Below are positions 1 through 7,327 of a stretch of DNA of 64,000 nucleotides, piece by piece. Under the pieces are notes generated by a model that was not told where the DNA came from, made no database searches, and worked only from the letters and a program-made list of their open reading frames with translations. The stretch is taken from positions 558,001-622,000 of the forward strand of contig CBDDCT010000005.1 in NCBI GenBank assembly GCA_965226185.1, written 5' to 3'. A program made the translations under genes and the position numbers. This DNA comes from CBDCYS01 sp965226185. Lineage in GTDB: Bacteria > Acidobacteriota > Terriglobia > Bryobacterales > UBA6623. The first letter of the stretch is position 1, and every line of letters starts with the position of its first letter.

Positions 1-2
1 CC

Positions 3-305
3 CTCAACCTGCTCGTACTCCAAACGGTCGACACCATGGGACCGATCCACGGGTGGGGCATAGCCAAGCGAATCGAACAGGTTTCCGAGGATCTACTTGA
101 GCTGAAGTACGGAAGCTTGTACCCGGCTCTGATGAAGCTGGAGCAAAATGGCTGGATCGAGTCCGAATGGGGCACCTCGGAGAACAACCGCCGCGCCCGT
201 TTTTATTTGATCACCAAGCAGGGCAAGAAGCAGCTAGCGGTGGAGGCTGAGAACTGGGAGCAAATGGCGACTTTCATCGCCCGCATGCTCCACGGCGCTC
301 GGTAG
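3..305 (+). CDS. PadR-family transcriptional regulator (5' partial)
   Basis: The reading frame is open to the left edge, so the start codon lies outside the window; an internal ATG at 36 is too late, because residues before it (LNLLVLQTVDT) belong to the first PadR helix. The visible protein has the PadR signature: GPIHGWGIAKRIEQ, then LKYGSLYPALMKLEQNGWI as the winged-helix core and a short C-terminal helix. PadR proteins are small DNA-binding repressors. It ends 9 bp before the ADOP permease start at 315. PadR-ADOP pairing is very common in Acidobacteriota, so it probably controls that permease; this is inferred from adjacency only. Confidence 0.9.
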   Translation, partial: LNLLVLQTVDTMGPIHGWGIAKRIEQVSEDLLELKYGSLYPALMKLEQNGWIESEWGTSENNRRARFYLITKQGKKQLAVEAENWEQMATFIARMLHGAR

Positions 306-314
306 GGAAGTGGC

Positions 315-572
315 ATGACCGGACTACGCTCGATCGTTTCCCGACTCAAGGCTATGTTCAGCCGCCAGGAACTCGATGAGCGGATTGATGAAGAACTGCG
401 CTTTCACATCGAGATGCAGACAGAAGAGAACATGCGCCGAGGAATGCCGGAGGAAGAAGCGCGTCGGCAGGCCTTGATTGAAACCGGCGGACTTTCACAT
501 CGAGATGCAGACAGAAGAGAACATGCGCCGAGGAATGCCGGAGGAAGAAGCGCGTCGGCAGGCCTTGATTGA
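315..572 (+). pseudogene. Original 5' end of ADOP permease gene, cut off by frameshift
   Basis: This frame starts at ATG 315 and encodes the typical N-terminal segment of ADOP permeases (SRLKAMFSRQELDERIDEEL), a short cytoplasmic helical region before the first membrane segment. It runs into a 91-bp perfect tandem duplication (401-491 and 492-582). Because 91 is not a multiple of three, the frame is lost and terminates at 572. Removing one copy fuses this segment in frame to 583-3117 and gives a normal protein of about 903 residues, so this is the true start of the neighbouring permease and not a separate gene. Confidence 0.85.
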
Positions 573-582
573 AACCGGCGGA
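401..582 (+). repeat. Perfect 91-bp tandem duplication inside a gene
   Basis: Bases 401-491 and 492-582 are identical over all 91 positions; the bases before and after differ, which fixes the unit length. It lies within the coding sequence of the ADOP permease and shifts the frame by one base. It could be a real slippage or recombination event, reversible by loss of one copy, or an assembly duplication. Confidence 0.95.
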
Positions 583-3117
583 ACCGAGCAAGTCAAAGAG
601 ATGCATCGCGCTGCCCGGGGCCTGCCGATCCTCGAGGCGCTGCTCCAAGACGTCCGATTCGCCCTCCGCTCGCTTCGGAAGAACACGGGCGTGACTGCCT
701 CGGCGCTGATCACGCTCACACTCGGCGTGGGCATGGGCTCGGCGATCTTCTCCGTGGTGAACGCGGTTCTCATCCGCCCTCTTCCATACGAGGTTCCTGA
801 CCGCCTGGTCATTGTTGAGAGGTTGAAAGGTGAGAGGGTTTCTTACACGATGCCCATCGCTGAATTCTTCGAGTTGGAGCGCAGCATTCAGTCGTTCGAG
901 GCAGTGGGCGCGTTCGAGGACGGTTGGGCGCCTGTCATCACCAGCTTGGATCCCCCGGAAAGGGTGGTGATCCAGCCCTGCGGACCGGGCTTTCTGTCGG
1001 TGCTTGGTGTTCAGCCGCTGCTAGGCAGAACTTTCTCGCCAGAGGAAGAGCGCCAAGGTGAGCCGGTACTCATCCTCCAGCACGAGATCTGGCGGCGTCG
1101 GTTCAACCGGGATCGAAACATCATCGGGAAGGCGATCCGGCTGAGTTCCGGTCCACCCCGGACAGTCATTGGCGTGATGCCCCCGGATTTCTTGTTTTAC
1201 AACCGCACCACCGACATGCTGATTCCACTGCCGTGGGTTCAAGTCGGAGACGCCAACAACAGTTGGCGATGGTTCGGCGGAGTTGCTCGGCTGAAGCCGG
1301 GAATCACGCTTGGCCAGGCGCAGGCCGAAGCGGATGTCTTCTCGAGAGCCTACGACCAGCAACGACCCAGCAATGACCGAGGCTATCGATTCCGCTTGAC
1401 GACCATTTCGGAATTCGGCACAACCGACTTCCGGCCTGCCCTTCTAGCGTTGCTCGGAGCAGTGACGGGGCTTATCCTCATCATGTGCGCCAACTTCGCC
1501 AATTTGCTGTTCGCCAAAACTGTTGGACGTACAAAGGAACTAACCGTACGCGTTGCGATGGGAGCCTCGCGTGGACGGCTGGTTCGGCTGCTGCTGACTG
1601 AGAGCCTCCTGCTCTCGCTCGCGGGTTGCATTTCCGGGCTGATCTTATGCACCGTCCTGCTTCCCGTTCTCAAAGCTCTTGTCCCCGACCGCCACGGTAC
1701 CGGGCAGTGGCTGATCCATTTCCAGTCGATCGATATTGATCACACCGTATTCTTCTTCGCATTGGGAGCGTCGCTTTGTGCCGGGCTGGTCTTCGGCTTG
1801 CTACCCGCAATCCGCTGCTCGAGGCTGAACCTTAACGAGCATTTGAAAGACTCGGCCACGAGTGTGGGGGCCGGTCGTGCTTCGCTGCGTCTCCGCAGGA
1901 CTCTGGCGGTCGCCCAGGTCGCAGTGTCGTTGGTCCTAGCAGTCGGAGCGGTTCTGCTCGTGCGAAGCGTAGACAAGCTCTATGCCCGAGGACCAGGATT
2001 TCAGGCCGACAGACTCCTGCATCTACACGTGCGATGGCCGCAGTGGGCACTTGATGAGATTCTTCCAGGCACGGAGGCGTCAAGGGAAGAGCGGACGCAG
2101 GCTCAAGCTGCCCTCTCCCATTCGTTTTTTCAAGACGTCTTCGCAAGAATTCGCGCGGTTCCCGGTGTCACTGCGGTGTCGTCGGGTATCGGCAGGATAG
2201 GCGTAGGAGTTCCCGTAGTGGCCTTCACCATCGAGGACTTTCCGGGACGACCCGACCGGGACAGCGGTAGCGCCTATTCGATCGAGGTAACCGACGGCCA
2301 TTTTCGGACGATGGGAATCCCGCTGCTGTCCGGCAGAGCTTTCGAGGCGTCGGACCGACCCGATACTCTCCGCGTCGCAGTCGTAAACCAGGAAGCAGCC
2401 GCTCGATTCTGGCAGGGCAACGATCCGATCGGCAAGTTCCTAAAGCGCGGGAAGACCGACTCCGCCAACGAGTGGATACAAATTGTCGGGGTGGCGGGGA
2501 ACGTCAGGTACGCGGGGCTTGACCAGCAACCATCGCCGGCCGTCTACACGTCGGCCGCACAAAGTGCCCGGTCTCGGAGCGGACACCATTTGGTCGTGCG
2601 AACTGAAGGCAGTCCGCGCGCTTTGGCGCCAGCGGTGGTAGCGGCAATTCAAGAGGCAAACAGGGCGGCAGTTGTTCGCGATGTTCGCGAGGTGCAAGGT
2701 TACGTCGATGACACGGCTTGGAACCGTCGGCTGGCCATGCATTTACTAGCCGGGCTCGCTGGTCTGGCCCTCTTGCTAGCCGCTGTCGGCATCTTCGGAG
2801 TCCTCAGTCACATGGTTGGGGAGCGGCGCCGTGATATCGGCATCCGCATGGCGCTGGGGGCCGAAAAAGGCACTGTGCTCACCGCCGTGATTGGACAGGG
2901 GCTTGTGATCGGCTCTGCCGGACTTGCACTCGGGCTTCTGCTGACGGTTGCTCTAACGCGATTCCTCCAAAGCCTGCTATTCGGAGTGGAGCCACTCGAT
3001 CTAATAGCGATTGCTATCTCCGCCGGCGCGCTGTTTGCGTCGATCGTTCTGGCGAGCTACTTGCCTGCACGGCAAGCCGCGAAAATACATCCAATGATGG
3101 CGCTCCGCCACGAGTGA
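478..3117 (+). CDS. ADOP-type ABC permease (MacB/FtsX-like), frameshifted at 5' end
   Basis: Large inner-membrane protein of the acidobacterial 'duplicated orphan permease' type: a duplicated FtsX/MacB permease with two periplasmic core domains and usually no ATPase next to it. Visible order: N-terminal helical segment, TM1 (ITLTLGVGMGSAIFSVVNAV), a periplasmic domain to about residue 320, three TM helices around 325-450, a fifth near 475, a second periplasmic domain, and three C-terminal TM helices ending in the family hallmark PARQAAKIHPMMALRHE. Role is probably export or envelope stress; the substrate is unknown. The 5' end is displaced by a 91-bp duplication, so the natural start is ATG 315, and the frame shown here repeats the duplicated residues. 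Expression of a full protein needs loss of one copy or an alternative start. Confidence 0.85.
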   Translation: MKPADFHIEMQTEENMRRGMPEEEARRQALIETGGTEQVKEMHRAARGLPILEALLQDVRFALRSLRKNTGVTASALITLTLGVGMGSAIFSVVNAVLIRPLPYEVPDRLVIVERLKGERVSYTMPIAEFFELERSIQSFEAVGAFEDGWAPVITSLDPPERVVIQPCGPGFLSVLGVQPLLGRTFSPEEERQGEPVLILQHEIWRRRFNRDRNIIGKAIRLSSGPPRTVIGVMPPDFLFYNRTTDMLIPLPWVQVGDANNSWRWFGGVARLKPGITLGQAQAEADVFSRAYDQQRPSNDRGYRFRLTTISEFGTTDFRPALLALLGAVTGLILIMCANFANLLFAKTVGRTKELTVRVAMGASRGRLVRLLLTESLLLSLAGCISGLILCTVLLPVLKALVPDRHGTGQWLIHFQSIDIDHTVFFFALGASLCAGLVFGLLPAIRCSRLNLNEHLKDSATSVGAGRASLRLRRTLAVAQVAVSLVLAVGAVLLVRSVDKLYARGPGFQADRLLHLHVRWPQWALDEILPGTEASREERTQAQAALSHSFFQDVFARIRAVPGVTAVSSGIGRIGVGVPVVAFTIEDFPGRPDRDSGSAYSIEVTDGHFRTMGIPLLSGRAFEASDRPDTLRVAVVNQEAAARFWQGNDPIGKFLKRGKTDSANEWIQIVGVAGNVRYAGLDQQPSPAVYTSAAQSARSRSGHHLVVRTEGSPRALAPAVVAAIQEANRAAVVRDVREVQGYVDDTAWNRRLAMHLLAGLAGLALLLAAVGIFGVLSHMVGERRRDIGIRMALGAEKGTVLTAVIGQGLVIGSAGLALGLLLTVALTRFLQSLLFGVEPLDLIAIAISAGALFASIVLASYLPARQAAKIHPMMALRHE

Positions 3118-3421
3118 ACCCGCGTTTACCGCAAAGGCCGGAGTGGCGTAAGACCTCCTAATTGCCAAACCAGCGCTTTCGGATTTGCCAATCGTAGGCA
3201 AGTTGTGTACGGCGTGAATCCTCCCTTGTCGGCTAGCGTCTACCGATGGCTGGGAGCGCCGGTTGGGATTCCTCCCGAGTGACGGCCTGCTCGGAAAGAA
3301 TTCTTCTCGACTGCCCTCTGCATAGCCAAACTGACCCAATACGGATTTTCAGCACGCGAACGGCGTATGTTCCTTGAGCCCAAGAGCTATAATCTGGACC
3401 AGCATTCGATCGTCTTGACTC
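3118..3421. other. Intergenic, no gene seen
   Basis: No coding sequence is supported here. A TATAAT hexamer lies at 3388-3393, about 30 bp before the next start, but no convincing -35 box sits 16-18 bp upstream, so a promoter is only possible. Confidence 0.4.
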
Positions 3422-5026
3422 ATGCCACACACCGCCCAGCAGGCCCCGGCCTTTACTCTTTCTCGGCTGGACGGCACACCGTGGCAATACCCGCTCGAGG
3501 CCGGAAAGCGCCACACGTTGCTTGTATTCTTCGAGACGGACTGCCCGACCTGCGCGCTCACGTTGCCTTATCTGAACCGCTTGGCGGAGGAGATCGGCGA
3601 TGAGGGAATCGTCGTGGGCGTCTCCCAAGACGGCGAGCCGGTCACTCGCGAGTTCGCTGAGCGGCTAGCGCTGCGGTACCCCGTCCTGCTGGATCGTGAT
3701 CTGAGCGCTTCCAAATTGTTTGATCCCGTTGCGGTGCCGACTATCTATCTGCTCGATCGCGTTGGGAAAATTCACCGCACCATTACCGGCTTCTCCAAGA
3801 CTGACTTAAACGAACTGGCCGCTGAACTCGCCCGACAAGCTGGCAAAGATCCGCTGGTGATCGCCGATCCCCACGACGGGGCTCCGGAATCGAAACCCGG
3901 CTGCATGTCGCGGCACCGTGAGCCCCAAAGCGATCTAGAAGCCGCCCCAGCCCTCGATCTCCATTCGAAGCAGGGGCCCAGAGCCGGCCGTGTGGAACTC
4001 CCCGATGACGCCGACCTGGAAGCCTACTGCCGGCAAGCAGGGTTTGGCGACCCTCTCCCGGTCGTGCCGCCGACAGCCGGGCGAGTGGAAGAGATGCTGG
4101 CCGCGACGCAACTTCCGCCTGAGGAAATCATCGGCCGAATCCCGCCCAACTACGGATTGGCGACCGTCGAAAAAATCGCGGCCAACGCCGTCATGGCAGG
4201 TTGCGAGCCCGCCATGATGAAGGTGCTGATTCCTCTAGTCCATGCCGCTTGCGATGAGAAATTCAACCTGCATGGGATCCAAGCGACGACACATTTCGCC
4301 TCTCCTTTGATCATCATCAACGGGCCGGTTCGTGACGATCTCGGATTTGCCAGCGGCAGCAATGTCTTCAGCAACGTGGCCCGGTCAAACAGCACGCTGG
4401 GACGAGCTTTCCAGTTAATCGCTACAAACCTCGGCGGCGCCCGCCCCGGCGAGATTGACATGTCGACGCTGGGCAATCCTGGGAAATTCTCCTATTGCAT
4501 TGCTGAAAACGAAGAGGTCAGCCCCTGGGAGCCATTGCATGTCGAGCGCGGATATGACGCAGGCCAGAGCGCCCTGACGCTATTTGCGGCCGAGCCGCCG
4601 CGCGGAGTGAGCGAGCACACGGCCCGCGACGGAAAACGGGTGTTGAAGACGATCAGCCGCACACTCGTTACGGTTTGGTCCTACCGCATCTGCCTGGTGC
4701 ATGAGGCCATGGTTGTGCTGTGCCCCGAGCACACCGCGACACTGCGGCGAGACGGCTTTAGCAAAGCGGATGTAAGGGAGTTCCTGTTTGACAACACCGG
4801 CGTGCCATTGCGCGAGTTCGCGGACGACGGCGGCGAAGGCACCCAAGCGCGGGGACGCTACGAAGAGGTCATAATCGACGGCGAACCCAACTACCGCAAG
4901 TTCGCCCGGCCGGAAGCGATCCAGATCTTGGTCGCCGGTGGGCCGGCCGGCAAGTTTTCAGCGGTAATCGGCTCTTGGGCCGCTGGTCCTCGCGGTAGTC
5001 AGATGGTGACTTATCCGATCGATTGA
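3422..5026 (+). CDS. Thioredoxin-like domain fused to a UGSC-associated uncharacterised domain
   Basis: 534 residues. The N-terminal 150 residues are a redoxin/TlpA-like thioredoxin fold: FFETDCPTCALTLPYLNRL supplies a CPTC pair (C41, C44), and VAVPTIYLLD supplies the cis-proline at about 106. There is no signal peptide, so it is predicted to be cytoplasmic. After a linker comes a region of about 345 residues (190-534) with conserved-looking blocks LPVVPPTAGRVEEML, SNVFSNVARSNSTLGRA and NLGGARPGEIDMSTLG, with a cysteine in KFSYCIAENEE. I do not know a biochemical function for that part. It is followed on the same strand by the UGSC selenoprotein; the two were probably contiguous before a mobile element inserted between them. 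A thiol/selenol redox partnership is inferred. Start at ATG 3422. Confidence 0.7.
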   Translation: MPHTAQQAPAFTLSRLDGTPWQYPLEAGKRHTLLVFFETDCPTCALTLPYLNRLAEEIGDEGIVVGVSQDGEPVTREFAERLALRYPVLLDRDLSASKLFDPVAVPTIYLLDRVGKIHRTITGFSKTDLNELAAELARQAGKDPLVIADPHDGAPESKPGCMSRHREPQSDLEAAPALDLHSKQGPRAGRVELPDDADLEAYCRQAGFGDPLPVVPPTAGRVEEMLAATQLPPEEIIGRIPPNYGLATVEKIAANAVMAGCEPAMMKVLIPLVHAACDEKFNLHGIQATTHFASPLIIINGPVRDDLGFASGSNVFSNVARSNSTLGRAFQLIATNLGGARPGEIDMSTLGNPGKFSYCIAENEEVSPWEPLHVERGYDAGQSALTLFAAEPPRGVSEHTARDGKRVLKTISRTLVTVWSYRICLVHEAMVVLCPEHTATLRRDGFSKADVREFLFDNTGVPLREFADDGGEGTQARGRYEEVIIDGEPNYRKFARPEAIQILVAGGPAGKFSAVIGSWAAGPRGSQMVTYPID

Positions 5027-5053
5027 TTCGGTCGTAACGGGTCCCGTGCTGAA

Positions 5054-5080
5054 CAGAGCCGCGCCCGCAAGGGTGCGGTC
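5054..5080 (+). repeat. REP-like hairpin, family A, copy 1
   Basis: 27-nt GC-rich imperfect hairpin with a GCAA loop. A 37-bp exact inverted copy of the surrounding sequence (5044-5080) lies at 5746-5782. A third, diverged copy is at 48855-48881, where the stem changes on both arms. Confidence 0.7.
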
Positions 5081-5110
5081 TAGTCTGGCAGTGACCGCCT
5101 TCCGATCTAG

Positions 5111-5718
5111 CCTGCATTTCTCACCACGTGGCGTGACGAGCTGCCTGAGAGGCGCCTCAGTACGAGGCGCGTTCGGCTTGACGCCAACCCCGCTGAATCA
5201 AAGACGCATACTTGACGGTAGGTCGATAACGGTCGGCAAGTGCAAAGAAGGACTGCCGGGCCTCTCGCCTGCCTCGCCCGTCAGGCGCTGAGAAACCCGC
5301 GCTGACAAACTCGGTCACGGATTTTTGGTAAAATTATTCCCTTTGTTTTCAACAGTTTTATCCAGGAAGCGCCAGGCCGCCCGAGGCCGGCTTGCTATCC
5401 TAAAAAAAGGGAAACCCAGCGATGAATCATTTTCCATGTGGAGGTGACCGGCAGGCGATCCAGGCCCCCCCGCCCGGCAAAAACCCCGATATCCTCTCAT
5501 ACACTCTCAAATCCTCTCATTGGGAAAATTAACCGCTTATAAATGAACAACTTGCGCCCAAACCGCTCAAGTCCGTTGAGACTCTTTTGCTAGCGAATAC
5601 GAGGACGATGACAGCAAAACAGACCAAAGGGCGAACATTGAAAAAAATCCGCTTGATCGCTGGATGAAACAGGATCGCCTCCAAAATGCCCGAAAAGTTG
5701 CGCCGTGAGAAATGCAGG
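5111..5718. mobile_element. IS1380-type MITE (non-autonomous, 608 bp)
   Basis: Perfect 14-bp terminal inverted repeats, CCTGCATTTCTCAC at 5111-5124 and its complement at 5705-5718, are flanked by a CTAG direct repeat on both sides (5107-5110 and 5719-5722). The complete IS1380-family element at 15503-17249 has the same kind of termini (CCCGGATTTCTCATCG / CCCGCATTTCTCATCG) and the same CTAG target duplication. No transposase is encoded inside, so it was probably moved in trans. It separates the thioredoxin-fusion gene from the selenoprotein gene. Confidence 0.75.
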
Positions 5719-5745
5719 CTAGGCCCCGGCGCACTGGCTACCCTT

Positions 5746-5772
5746 GACCGCACCCTTGCGGGCGCGGCTCTG
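5746..5772 (-). repeat. REP-like hairpin, family A, copy 2
   Basis: Exact inverted copy of the hairpin at 5054-5080, on the other side of the MITE. Confidence 0.7.
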
Positions 5773-5862
5773 TTCAGCACGGTCATTTTCGGCATTCCCC
5801 GACCCGGGTTTCCTGAAGTATTATCCAGTTAGCACTAGAGATAAGTGAGGTCATAAACAGCC

Positions 5863-6393
5863 ATGCCGAATATTCTCGTCAACCCACTCAATGAGCAGAA
5901 GCCTGCTCCAGGACACGCAGCGCCCCGGCTCGCCTCGCTCGAAGCCAAAACCATCGGCCTGCTCGACATCAGCAAACCCGGCGGCAGCGTGTTCCTCGAT
6001 CGCCTCGAGAGTTTACTGAAACAGAACTACGGAGTTCGCGAGGTGATACGCGAGGCCAAACCCACCTTCGCCAAGCCGGCGCCTCCCGGAGTTCTCGACC
6101 GTCTGCGGCGGGCGCGGGTGCAGGCAGTGATCGAGGCGCTGGCCGATTGAGGGTCCTGCACAACGTGCAGTTTGCACGACTCGACCCGGCTGGAAAGTCT
6201 CGGCATCCCAACCGTTGCTGTCGTGACGGACGTTTTCCAGACGGCTGCCCGGGCCCAGGCGAGCGCTTTAGGCCGCCCCGACTTTGACGCCGTCTATGTG
6301 CCTCATCCGATCCAAGACCAAAATCCGGAGGAGATTGCGGCAAGGGCGGAAACCGTCGTCGCGGAGTTAGCGGCGCGCCTTACCGGCGCGTAG
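5863..6393 (+). CDS. UGSC-family selenoprotein (in-frame UGA read as selenocysteine)
   Basis: ATG 5863 opens a frame that meets TGA at 6148-6150 and then continues without another stop to TAG at 6391-6393, giving 176 residues with selenocysteine at position 96. The residues around the UGA read ALAD-U-GSCTTCSLHD, the U-G-S-C motif that names this family, followed by a second Cys pair. N-terminal KTIGLLDISKPG and C-terminal GIPTVAVVTDVF and VYVPHPI blocks match the family on both sides of the UGA, which rules out an ordinary stop. A SECIS-like hairpin follows the UGA (6151-6187). The family has been reported in surveys of bacterial selenoproteins (from memory); its reaction is unknown. Selenocysteine machinery (selA, selB, selC) is not in this window and must be encoded elsewhere. 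Confidence 0.85.
6151..6187 (+). promoter_or_regulatory. Bacterial SECIS-like hairpin
   Basis: Immediately after the in-frame UGA: a lower stem GGGTC (6151-6155) with GACCC (6183-6187), and an upper 6-bp stem CGTGCA (6164-6169) with TGCACG (6173-6178) closing a GUU loop. The loop begins with G about 19 nt after the UGA, within the 16-37 nt window known for bacterial SECIS elements. Confidence 0.75.
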
Positions 6394-6402
6394 TCCGTCG
6401 TA

Positions 6403-6426
6403 GGGACCGGCACTCTTGCCGGTCCC
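6403..6426 (+). terminator. Perfect 10-bp hairpin, REP-like family B copy 1
   Basis: GGGACCGGCA-CTCT-TGCCGGTCCC lies just after the selenoprotein stop and ahead of a convergent gene. There is no T-run, so it is as likely a REP-type repeat as a terminator. Read on the minus strand it has the AGAG loop and CTACG tail shared with copies at 22301, 61980 and 62026. Confidence 0.6.
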
Positions 6427-6469
6427 GCGCCGAGAGGCGCCGCCCGAACCGAAGCCCCAGGTCCAACCG

Positions 6470-7327
6470 TCAGAACCGGCCCGATTTGAGATAGGCGATG
6501 ATCGCGTTCAGCTCTTCGTCCGTGTAGAGGGACCTGTACTCGGACGGCATGGCGGAGTGTCGTTGCGTGCCGCGGCTCTTGATCTCGTCCTTGTAAATGG
6601 TTCTAAGCGGAGCAGGAATGGAAGCAGTGTCGTAGAGACGAACCAGCTCTCGTGTTTCTTCCTTCTTCAGGCCGATGACCCGTTCGCCTTTCTTCGTATC
6701 GACAACGATCAGCTCGAAGCCTTCCGCAACGGCGGCTTGAGGCTCGAGAATATCGCGCCGTATCTCCTCGGCCGACTTTTTTCGGGCCGCGGCGGCCAGC
6801 TCAGGTCCAATCGGCGCTCCCTTCGATCCCACGCGATGACAAACCGAGCACCTCTTCGTGTTCGTCAGATCGAAGAACAACTCCCGGCCCTTGCGAGCTT
6901 CGTCCGTCAGCAAGTCCGATCCACCCGAACCAGTGAGCCGCACGTCGCGGGCTACGTCCGATTCAGCGGCTCCGATGCTAATGACGTAGGCCACGACCGA
7001 CCAGATATCTTTCTCCGGGAGAATGTCTTTCCAGGGCGGCATGGTCGTGTTAGGAATACCGTCATGAGTGACGCCGAACAACTTCTCCGCATTCCACGTC
7101 CGGTCACGCAAACGCGGCCCGCGGCCGGCGCGGCCTTCCGAGCCGTGGCAATAGCCGACGGCACAGTTTTTCGCGAACAGCTCACTGCCGGCAGCGATGA
7201 AGACCGCATCGCGCAAACTCACTGTCGTGGTTTGCGCGCTGAGCGAAGCGGGCAAAGCGCAAGCCGCGGCCACAAGACACAGGCGCATCCAGTGGGGGCG
7301 GGGAATGAACCGGCCGAAGACCTTCAT
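6470..7327 (-). CDS. Secreted cytochrome c, partner of PQQ dehydrogenase
   Basis: 285 residues if started at ATG 7325-7327, which overlaps the TAA of the upstream dehydrogenase (TAATG), so the two are translationally coupled. N-terminal hydrophobic signal (WMRLCLVAAACALPASLSAQ). Two heme regions: CAVGYCHGSEG, an unusual CX4CH spacing, and CSVCHRVGSKG, a standard CXXCH. MPPWKDIL and RHSAMPSEY may supply the axial Met ligands. C-terminal ELNAIIAYLKSG is typical of class I cytochrome c. It probably takes electrons from the PQQ enzyme in the periplasm. Confidence 0.85.
   Translation of the reverse strand: MKVFGRFIPRPHWMRLCLVAAACALPASLSAQTTTVSLRDAVFIAAGSELFAKNCAVGYCHGSEGRAGRGPRLRDRTWNAEKLFGVTHDGIPNTTMPPWKDILPEKDIWSVVAYVISIGAAESDVARDVRLTGSGGSDLLTDEARKGRELFFDLTNTKRCSVCHRVGSKGAPIGPELAAAARKKSAEEIRRDILEPQAAVAEGFELIVVDTKKGERVIGLKKEETRELVRLYDTASIPAPLRTIYKDEIKSRGTQRHSAMPSEYRSLYTDEELNAIIAYLKSGRF

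Larger units (their letters stand above)
5027..5862. other. Intergenic stretch filled by REP-like hairpins and a MITE
   Basis: No gene is supported. From outside in it holds a pair of inverted REP-like sequences (5044-5080 and 5746-5782) and an IS1380-type MITE (5111-5718). The short frames here have no recognisable product. Confidence 0.7.

Noticed and set aside
3388..3393. TATAAT box upstream of the thioredoxin-fusion gene
   Set aside because: No acceptable -35 hexamer at 16-18 bp spacing; kept only as a remark.
5046..5291. 81-codon frame between the thioredoxin-fusion gene and the selenoprotein
   Set aside because: Runs through the REP hairpin and the MITE end; not a gene.
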